A DNA stretch of 64,000 bases from Tetrapyrgos nigripes. Its lineage: Eukaryota; Basidiomycota; Agaricomycetes; Agaricales; Campanellaceae. Shown here piece after piece: positions 55,904-64,000 of this stretch; the stretch's first letter is position 1; each line of letters starts with the position of its first letter. Where the stretch lies: positions 290,185 through 354,184 of the forward strand of contig JAACJM010000069.1 of the NCBI GenBank assembly GCA_013368315.1. Direction: 5' to 3'. A model generated the notes under the pieces. It was not told the DNA's origin. It saw nothing but the letters and a program-made list of their open reading frames with translations, and ran no database searches. A program made the position numbers and the translations under genes.

Positions 55904-56383
55904 CCAACCTGCATCCACAAACACAATGTTCACAGGTGCAAGAAGCTCCTGCAATGTCCATCCCCTGCTGAACCACCTGCTCCAGCTAAATTCCTCCTTT
56001 CTAGCATCCTTGTTGACAGTTCAGCAGGGTGATACGTCACTGATGAAGGCCACACATTATACATAGCGCAGAGTCGGAGTAGTATTTGAACATGGAATTG
56101 ATTGATTCGGAAAGCTCGGCGCTGGATTCCTTGTTGATGCAACATGTATCGTTCCAAATGTACTCCAAACCACGCTCCAGAGCGAAACGACAACACGCCT
56201 CCCACTTCTGCCACCCTGAATCACCCTTGGATCTCCTTGCCTTTCTTCGTGAGCATCATTTGTCAAATCTTGGAAGAGAACCTCATCGTCGCCCCAAGTG
56301 TGAGATAGAATAGCATAGGGAGGAGGACTAGAGCCAAAGTACTCAAGTACGGGCTCTGAAGTGGATGTTCTGAGGAGACACAT

Positions 56384-56833
56384 CGTTTTGCTGCCCAACC
56401 GTGTCTACTAAATTCTAGCTGCAAGTTTGAAGTTAGCAATAAAGTAGTACTTTGTACCGCTCACTTACCTACAACCTCGAGCCGTGCTGTGAGAGGATTG
56501 GATGGCCTCCAGGGTTTTTTATTCATTCAGTGTTGAGCGTCAATCAGATGGACATCAGGTCCTTTTGTCAACCATTTGTCATAAAAAATTTGCATGGACA
56601 GTGAAGAAAAGCAACGCTGTTGTGAAAAAATACTACAAACGTTTGCAATTGCAGAGTAGAATGTTCACGTCCAGTTTCGAGGAGGCTGGAAGACTGAAAT
56701 AAGTACAGATGAGAGTCGGCATGAAAACAGAACAGGCAGGTATCTAAAAATAGTTACATAGTCTGGCAGACAATTCTCATGTCAGCAGCACTCTACAACC
56801 TCGCCATAGGATAATCCAAGACACTGGCTGGCC
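56384..56833. other. Region between two pseudogenes
   Basis: No supported gene; it covers the former upstream region of the HET pseudogene. Confidence 0.4.
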
Positions 56834-58206
56834 TTTCCATTCCCAATGGCACAGGACAATGTCCAGAAGTGTTTCTTCTACCAATCACAATACGTCTCCA
56901 GCACACCCAAAAGAAAGAGACCATCCAGCTCCTCCCTGCCCATACAAATGAATGGTTCTACTCAGCCTCATGAATCTTCGTCCATTCACCGATTCCTCAT
57001 GGAACCTCAACTCTCTTTCAACTCAAACATTATTCTTCCTGAAAGGTCTGGCACCTTGAGAAAACGGATAATCTGGATCGAGCCTCGCGTTCTTGAAGGG
57101 AGGATAGAATCTCTCACAATGCTCCCGCATCCGCTTGATAATCGGGCTGTCAAGCTTCAACTCCAGCTTGTCTTCCCCGAGCTCCACTATCCCACCAAGC
57201 AATAAGATATTATCCTTTCTAGAGACAATGAAGACAATCTCGTTCATGGTTCCTGCTGCATCTGCACTGATCATCATGGCATGCTCAACTTTAGGAAAAT
57301 CCTTTCCATAGTTGATGACCCGGATGAGACCGCCACAGATAGGGTAGCATGTCTCGTCGCCAGTGAGATGTAGCCTACCAAGACCAGTACTGTGAATGAT
57401 AATGTCCATGTTGTACTCTGCACATAAGTCGTCCTCTTGGCTGAAAAGGTTGTCTTGAAGAGTACGTGTGACCATCGTTGCACCTTTGCTCTCAACGAGC
57501 CCTTTCAGTCTACCAAGACCGGTACTGTGAATGATAACGTCCATGTTGTACTCTGCACATAAGTCGTCCTCTTGGCTGAAAAGGTTGTCTTGAAGAGTAC
57601 ATGTAACCATTGTTGCACCTTTGCTCTCAATGAGCCCTTTCAGTCATGTCATCGCCCAGTCGGTATCAATGATAGGTGCCAAATGCTCATATGCATCAAC
57701 AGCACCATACGAGGGACTAAGATCCCTTTCTTGGATCAGCTTTGCATCATGCCAGAATCCACAAACGCCACTAGCAATGATTTCTTCCATTTTTCTGAGC
57801 TGCTGGGGATCTTCCTTGATGAGACAAGGGAAGAAGAATATGGCACCTTTCATCCAAACACCTGAAGCTTTGGATAACTCTGGTGAAGTGGAGATGGCAT
57901 CCCAAATATTGTAGGAGGTCATGGCCCAGCCCTTGGAGTGATGCAAGGATATTTTGTCGTTGTGTTGGCCACAGATGGCGGGAGGATATTCCCAGAGAGC
58001 ACCGGCAATTTGGGAAGTGATGCGTTGTTCTTTGCCATAAGAAGCCCACTCTTTGGCAAGAACGGTAACATGGTCCAAGCGGTGGTGAGGCCGATGACGC
58101 CACCTCCGATGACGAGAACTTGAGGAGAATGTTTGGAAGGGGATTTAAGTGGGTCTGGGGTAGGAACAATGTTGCGCCAGATGCGGATTACGTCCTTGGC
58201 AGCCAT
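56834..58206 (-). pseudogene. D-amino-acid-oxidase-like flavoenzyme pseudogene
   Basis: Start at 58206. The FAD-binding motif VLVIGGGVIGLTTAW is followed by a frame change near 58075, then HVTVLAKEW, SQIAGALWEYPP, an Asp-Trp-Ala segment and STGLG. The C-terminal region has GGLIRVINYGKDFP, LLLGGIVELGEDK and the substrate/FAD loop YGQGGAGWSLSFGC. These follow D-amino-acid oxidase order, enzymes that oxidise D-amino acids to keto acids with H2O2 release. In-frame stops occur at 57644 (in place of Trp), 57023 (in place of Arg) and 56885. A 135-bp tandem duplication repeats the middle. It cannot make a working enzyme. Confidence 0.85.
57375..57644. repeat. 135-bp tandem duplication in the oxidase pseudogene
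   Basis: CTACCAAGACC starts both copies at 57375 and 57510. The unit is 45 codons long, so it stays in frame and doubles LQDNLFSQEDDLCAEYNMD. Copies differ at only a few positions. Confidence 0.9.
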
Positions 58207-58698
58207 GTTAAGTAGAGAGGGGTAGAGATAGAGAGATATACAAGTGGAGAGTGTCCTGGATAGCCACTGAGGTAAAGATTAGTCTTCTTATAAGTAAGGA
58301 ATAACATGGGGTGTGGAGTAAAAATTTGCAGGTTGATGTATTGATCTTTGACTTCTCAATGCACTCAGAATCGTTAGAATTGGTCAGTTAATGGCTTGTT
58401 TCCAGTAATAATAATAAAAACACAGCAGACTGACAGTTTTCCCTCCCAATTTTGGTAAGCAGAAGCAAAATACAGACGGGGAACCCCATGGGAAATGTCC
58501 CTGTACATAGTACAGTCTCCCATGCCACCACAGGAGTGGGGGCAGGGATTGAGGACAGATCTGGACAGATTCAAAACCCATAGGTCTCCTGTGCTGTTCC
58601 TGAAGAATAAACCAATATGTCAATGCTAATCAGAAGAATACCTTTGGTCAGGTAACCCTGCGACATAACTTGCAGGATATCGGGACTTCAGTACTTGA
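58207..58698. other. Intergenic region
   Basis: About 490 bp with no gene; includes the old promoter side of the oxidase pseudogene. Confidence 0.4.
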
Positions 58699-58706
58699 AC
58701 TTGAGC

Positions 58707-59849
58707 TAGGGCTCAGCATGGGTACACCCGCGGATTACCCGGACCCAGACCTGCGGGTTTATCTCACATCAAAACTCAAATCCGTATCCGGCGGGTAAAG
58801 CACTCTGGATAACCCATATCCAGAGTATCCGACCCGTGGGTTATATGGGTATCTGCGGGTATGCGGGTACTTGACTATAAAAATGTAGTTTTTAGTTCTA
58901 AACCCTACATATTAAAATGTTTTATGCCTAAATAAATGTTTATTTTTAAATGAATATCTTCTTTCACTTGATGAGAACAATCTTTGTTTATAGAGCCAGA
59001 CAATCCAGCAACAATACATACTTTTAACTGACTGAAAAAGATCAGAAAAGTGGCTTTTTATGAAAGAACCACAGATCTTGGGTGAAATTATGTGTAAATA
59101 TAGAATTGTTTGTACTCATATATCTTCCCTCATATCAGTGGAACATTTTATGTTCATAGAGCTTAGTAATCTGAGTACAATACATACTTCAACTGACTGA
59201 AAAAGATCAGAAAAGTGGCTTTTTATGAAAGAACCATAGATCTTGGGTGAAATTTTGCATAAATATATATAATTTTTTGTACATATATATCTTTTCTCAT
59301 TGCAGTGGAACATTTATTGTCTATAGAGTCAAACAATCCAGTGACAATACATAATTTTAATAGAGCCAAAACACCAACAAAGCAATTTTTATTAAAAAAA
59401 AACATAGATCTTCATTGAGTTTATGCATAAGTATATGATTATTTTTACATAGATATACTCTCTCACTCAGGTGGCACATTTTATGTTCATATAGCCAAGC
59501 AATCTGACTGCATTACACATTTTTAATTGAGAAAGTGAGTTCCAGCCACAATATACATATAGACATTTAGACCTGTTTTAGCTGCGAAAATGTGGATCCT
59601 CATGAAAAACCCATTTTTATGAAGGAATACAATGCTAATGTAGCTATGTTTCTATTTTTCTACATACATATTTAAATACAGACGGTACTATTTTTATTTT
59701 ACGGATACCTGCGGATACTGGGACATTTTGAAAGTCAAACCTGTATCCGGTGGTATCCGTATCCGGTGGGTGTGGCTGTGCTGGGTATCCAGGACCCGCG
59801 GGTCCGGATACAGGTACCTGGCAATTACCCGTACCCATGCTGAGCCCTA
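58707..59849. mobile_element. 1.14-kb hAT-type MITE with 8-bp target duplication
   Basis: The ends TAGGGCTCAGCATGGGTAC are perfect inverted repeats. ACTTGAGC flanks both sides (58699-58706 and 59850-59857). Subterminal regions are GC-rich (CCCGCGGG), while the core is AT-rich and contains tandem repeats. No coding sequence. Confidence 0.92.
58991..59620. repeat. Tandem repeat of about 166 bp inside the MITE
   Basis: Units begin TAGAGcC at about 58991, 59157, 59324 and 59492, each with a GAAAAAGATCAGAAAAGTGG or CTTTTTATGAAAGAACCA element; divergence rises in the last two units. Confidence 0.8.
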
Positions 59850-59857
59850 ACTTGAGC

Positions 59858-60717
59858 AAGCAATAGGTCACTTATGTCTGCTCTGATAGAGAACAGAGTT
59901 ACAACTTGAGGAGTCGCAAATGCATGAGGGTTCTCGTCCTCATCCTCATCCTCATTATAAGGTCGTGGTCAAAGCTGAAGTCAGGGCCGGGCTATAGTGT
60001 GGTTGGTGGCTGCCATCTGCCATGAATGGGTTGGCAGAGGTGGCAGGTCTGACCTGCCCTCTTTTCATGACTGTGCTCAAAGATGAAGACATTCCGATCG
60101 CTGAGGATGATTTCTTTAGGATAAAAGGTGAAGTTGTATCTTGCAAATGCAGCTGAATATTCCACACGATGTCAAACTTGAAGAACCAGAAGGTGTACAA
60201 AGGAGTGGATCCTATGAACATGGACTCTTTTGCAATTTTCTATCAACTCCACCTGCCAACCCACTACTATACCATTTCCATCAGCCAGTAGTGGGCGCTC
60301 ATCTGCCATGTTCTCAGTCTGGAGAGTGACTTTCCATACACACTGATTGCATTGAAGGAAGCCGGGTTGCGTTGAGGGATACTAGATGTTTGACATAAGT
60401 ATTCAAATCAAGTCGAAGGAATTGTATATCCAGGGAGAACTTCAGTGTAAACCTTCAAATGCCAGAACCCACTGTAGTGTAGTAGGGCTGCATGCTCTAC
60501 CCGTCGTTTCCGACTGTTCTGTTCATTTCAATGTTACTCTATGTTCTTCACTTTTGTTCCTTCTCAACGTCCTAATTCCCCATCATCCATTTTTGGGTAC
60601 TTATAGACATGACATCATTCCCTTCCTTTTCTTCCCCATAAGGCTAGTCCTCCACCTGTCACCGACTCTTTCATCCAACGGTCCATCTTTCCCCTTTGCA
60701 CCAGCACCTTGAGCAAG
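59858..60717. other. Region without a supported gene
   Basis: About 860 bp. Short open frames only, with no motif; it separates the MITE from the gypsy LTR. Confidence 0.4.
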
Positions 60718-61446
60718 TGTTAAGGGTCTGGGGGTCCCCTCCTGTGCATTGTATCTTCGTCTGGTGTTGTACCGACCTATGGATGAAAGATAAGTATAGG
60801 TGGCGGAAAGTCTATTTGCTTGCGAGCATGGTCTGTTTAGATAGTACTTACTTCTTTTTTGACGTCTCCTCTCTTTCTCCACAAATGTACTATAATTATC
60901 ATCTGTTGCTTCCTACTCACCGATCTCTCCTGTCAAGGTTGTCAGTACACTCGATAACCACCCAAGTCACACAATACGAGAAAACTGGTTACAAGAGAAT
61001 AGATTGATCAAGAGAGATAGAGAGGTAGAGAGATAGAGAGAAAGTAAGCTGACTAGGCTCTACACTGCGTAGTAAAAGTACGGAGCGGAGACGAAGTGAA
61101 CAAACTAAGGGATAGGTTACAAGAATCACAAGTATATAAGTAAAATATGAACAGATGGGAAAAAGCAAGTAATAATAGACGGCATCATGTGGACATGTCA
61201 AAGGTGAGAGAATAATAAGTCAAGTATGGATAGATGAAAGTATTGGATCATGCAGAGTGATTGACAGTGAGAATGTCCATGGAGATAGGAATCGGAGGAG
61301 ATAAGAGTGTGAGTCATAGATCTAACGAGATGGTAACTATAGACGATGATGAGAAATGGTTGATGTTTATGGAGTTAGAGCAAGAAGTAAATAGTAAAGG
61401 GAAAAGAATAGAAAGGAAATGAATAGGCGGGGAGCAATTCGTGACA
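60718..61446 (-). repeat. 3' LTR of a Ty3/gypsy element
   Basis: On the minus strand it begins TGTCACGAATTGC at 61446 and probably ends CCCTTAACA at 60718. The start is firm because the polypurine tract AAAGAGGGGGTAA directly precedes it (61447-61459). The far edge is inferred from TG...CA ends. The partner LTR lies beyond the right edge. Confidence 0.75.
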
Positions 61447-61457
61447 TTACCCCCTCT

Positions 61458-63793
61458 TTAGGACGAGCTTTCACCGGAGCTCGACAATCTAGTCTTCCAA
61501 TGCTCCGCCCATTGCTTGCGGAGTCGTCTGTCTACATCCCCCTGGCTCGGCCAATATTTGTCCCAATCTATGGTGTAGTTTCCAATCTCCCATCTAGGGT
61601 CGTTCCAGTCGAAGTTTCCCCACTCTGTTGTGTTGGTCGTCGTTCCCCATCCTCCTCCGTTATCGTTCATGTCCCAGTGTATACTGTTGTCTGCCCCCCA
61701 TATACTGGCGCCTCCCCATCCGAGATTTCCTCTGTGTTCCGCACGTAGCGACGTCCATTGCACCACACAACGGGCTCTATGTCCTCTGCCCAATCTACAC
61801 CGTCCTGGTCCATCCTCTCCTCCCCATGTGCAGCGTTGACACCCAATGTGAGGTCCTGCGTGTTGTTTTGAAAGTCGGCATCAATGTCCAGAGCGGGTTC
61901 CATAGGTGCAACGTCCCCTGTTGGTTGGGAGCGCGTCGTTTGCGATGGTGTCGGTGGAGGAAGTGGTTGACATGGCTATGATGAAGGTGTAGTATGAGGG
62001 GAGCAAGGTGAAACTGGTAGGATGTGGTTGAGTTCTGTTCCTTCTTCATTGTTGAGAGGGGTCGTTTTATAGTTGTTTGTCTGTATAGAGTCAATGTTGA
62101 ATGGGCGGTCAAGTTACCCCGAAGATGGGTTTGACAGTAGACGCTGTTAACGAGGGAATGCGATCGATGAGTGATGACAGAAGTCTGAGTTTGATTGCCG
62201 AGTGGGGTGCGAAGGCGGGCATAGGATACCAACGGTTCATAACAGTGTTTCTCCTCGGAGTTGTGCTTTCACTTGAAGCACACGGGTACTTCGCCATATG
62301 TCCTCCATGGCGATTCCTAGTGAACACACCGTTGTTCCAGGGCGTATCAGGTTCTTGGGTCGATATGCATCTGGATGTTGTTGATGGAAGGTTTCAATCA
62401 TCTCCTTCACCTTTGTCAATCCTGACGCTGGTTCCATGAATTTTCCGAGTCAGCATAATCCAACCATTTGACAAGGTATTGTACTCCCCGTCGGTTTCTC
62501 GTTGGTTTTGAATCTAGAATTGCTTCCACATCGTATTCGTTGTCTTCGGGTAGTAACTCAGCAGGTTTCTCCCAGGTAGTTCACTCTGTGGGCTTCGGTC
62601 TCTTTGTACGGCGATAGGAGTGAGGCGTGGAACACTGGGTGAATGCGCCAGCCATTTGGTAATTTGAGTCGATAATTGACTCCACTGATAACGTCAGTGA
62701 TTTCAAATGGTCCGTGACGACGATTTGCCAACTTAGCTTTCGGTCTCGTTGTCTTTAGATTCTTTCCGTCTAGCAACACTTTATCCCCAACTTTAAACTT
62801 CACCCCTTCGTTCCTGTAGTCCTTGTTTTGCTCTTTCATCAGTTCAGCCGCTGTCGCCAGACTTGCTTTTAGTTCTTCTCGAACTGCATCCAAGTTCTGG
62901 AGGCGTTCTTCGACTTTTGGTACGTGTGAAGTCAGATTGATGGAAGGGAATAGTCGGGGTAGAAATCCATGGGAGTAATTCGAACGGCGATTTCCCAGTG
63001 GCTGAGTGAACTCGGGTATTGTGACAGAATTCAGCGTAAGGTAGGTATTTGACCCAATCGTCCTGACGATAGTTACAGAAGGTTCGAAGGTATTGTTCAA
63101 GTTCTTGATTGAACCTTTCTGTCTCGCCATCTGTCTGCGGATGATAAGCTGTACTGAGTGCTGAAGTGATACCTAACTTAGCGTAAATGCCTTTCATCAC
63201 TTGGCTTGCGAATTGAGGTCCGCGGTCAGATATATCATTTTATCCACAAGCCATATCGCTGCCAAGTGTTGTCGAACAATAGGTCAATTGTTCCGTCGCT
63301 ATCGATATCTTTTCTGCATGGGGAAATGACAACTGTTTTCGTTGAACGGTCGACTGTGACATGAATTGCATTGAAACCATCGCATTCTGGCAGATCCATG
63401 ATGAAGTCGGTTGTAATGGTACCAAAGGGTCGTTCTGGTACTTCGTTCGGGATTAATGGTACATGCGTCGGGTGGTTGTTTGCTTTGGTTAACTGACAGG
63501 TAGCGCATCCTTCAACATAGTTACGAACGAATACTGACATACCGGGCCACCAGAACTCTACTGACGAGTTCGTATGTTTTGAATCGTCCCGGGTGTCCTG
63601 CAGTAAGGCTGTCGTGATGCATTTTAACGATGTCCCGTCTGAGTTGTTGATCGTTTGGGATGTAGATCTTCCCTCTGAACAAGACGATTCCGTCTTCGTA
63701 GTTCCATTCCTGTAGATTTTTTGCCAAAGCGCGTGGTCCGTTGTTAAAGATGGTTTGTAACGCACTTACGACTTCAGCATCCTTTTCGGACAT
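61458..63793 (-). pseudogene. Ty3/gypsy pol remnant: integrase and chromodomain
   Basis: The zinc-binding region has HHDSLTAGHPGRF and CATCQLTK (H2C2). The catalytic core has TTDFIMDLPECDGF, SDRGPQF-like sequence near 63225 and YHPQTDGETERFNQELE. The GPF/Y-type module FEITDVISGVNYRLKLP leads to IHPVFHASLLSPY. A chromodomain follows (EYDVEAILDSK, VQYLVKWLDY), then ETFHQQHP. The last frame ends SSSGESSS with stop at 61458. Frame changes occur near 63600, 63236, 62570, 62440 and 61700, so no full product can be made. Confidence 0.88.
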
Positions 63794-64000
63794 TCCTTAT
63801 CCGCTTTTCAACTCTCATCTCCTATTGCGGTTACCGTTCCTGGCCGTGTCGCTCGAATTCTGAAGAATCTGGGGTCAAGTAAGACCCTGTCTTTGTTGTC
63901 GTTTTCGACCCCCTCTTTATGGTCTGATCTCCGAGAGAGTGGGTCACTTCGATTCAATTCCCGGGTTTGTGCGTGAGCGTAAAATCGAATCTGGTCAAAA

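Larger units (their letters stand above)
54190..56383 (-). pseudogene. HET-domain pseudogene pierced by a MITE and a solo LTR
   Basis: From 56383 (MCLLRTSTSEPVLE) through AILSHTWGDDEVLFQDL it matches the HET gene at 15143. A frameshift follows near 56260. GWTLQ-LLAP coding ends at 55909, where a solo LTR (55219-55903) interrupts. Coding resumes at DIGLKSELKMGKL and continues to MPPLYGEGSYNAFLRLQ and GLLANSP at 54879. The MITE at 54257-54870 interrupts here, and about 60 more bases of homology (to IGP) lie at 54256-54190. It lacks the C-terminal half entirely. Non-functional. Confidence 0.85.
60718..64000 (-). mobile_element. 3' part of a degenerate Ty3/gypsy chromovirus-type retrotransposon
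   Basis: Order on the minus strand: integrase, chromodomain, C-terminal tail, polypurine tract, LTR. This is the layout of chromodomain Ty3/gypsy elements. Reverse transcriptase and RNase H are expected past position 64000. Several frameshifts show it is inactive. Confidence 0.88.

Noticed and set aside
60386..60712. 108-codon plus-strand frame before the gypsy LTR
   Set aside because: No motif, skewed composition and no splice or promoter support.
1..64000. tRNA, rRNA or CRISPR features
   Set aside because: No cloverleaf-like segment with an intact T-loop and acceptor stem, no rRNA-like stretch and no regularly spaced short repeats were found by reading; CRISPR arrays are not expected in a fungal nuclear genome.

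Overview
This is a fungal nuclear DNA window. Genes carry many 48-70 bp GT-AG introns. Gene content (basidiomycete-type HET proteins, Raptor/Kog1, Bud6, an Asn-Pro-rich secreted-domain family and chromodomain Ty3/gypsy elements) points to a mushroom-forming basidiomycete (Agaricomycetes). I cannot name the species. All functional calls come from motifs read by eye; no database search was run.

Positions 1-14.4 kb are mostly conserved genes: the 3' part of a Dcr2-like metallophosphoesterase, an HMG-box transcription factor, an F-box protein, a single-pass membrane protein of an uncharacterised repeat family, and the polarity factor Bud6/Aip3. From 15 to 21.2 kb the sequence becomes accessory: a frameshifted HET-domain gene, an antisense relic of Bud6, a four-exon 71-aa microgene and two poorly supported genes. 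From 21.2 to 27.1 kb two related cytochrome P450 genes lie in tandem on the minus strand.

A conserved island (27.7-36.7 kb) holds cytosolic HSP90, a VOC/glyoxalase-fold protein and Raptor. It is followed by two tandem, two-domain paralogues (37.1-42.6 kb) of the membrane protein found at 8-10 kb. At 44.06-48.45 kb a nearly identical direct copy of the 23.19-27.32 kb P450 region appears. It joins a HET relic on its left and a rearranged hAT transposon on its right.

From 48.4 kb to the end the window is a transposon graveyard. It contains a hAT element whose two coding halves now face each other, two solo LTRs of one family with 5-bp target duplications, three clear MITEs (two with 8-bp duplications), a HET pseudogene pierced by a solo LTR and a MITE, a D-amino-acid-oxidase pseudogene with an internal tandem duplication, and the 3' part of a decayed chromodomain Ty3/gypsy element running off the right edge.

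The most notable observations are the split and inverted hAT carrying an inverted 33-bp piece of host flank, the segmental P450 duplication, the three-member repeat-domain membrane family with a shared C-terminal APSYHT tail, and the small spliced gene at 18.8-19.2 kb.
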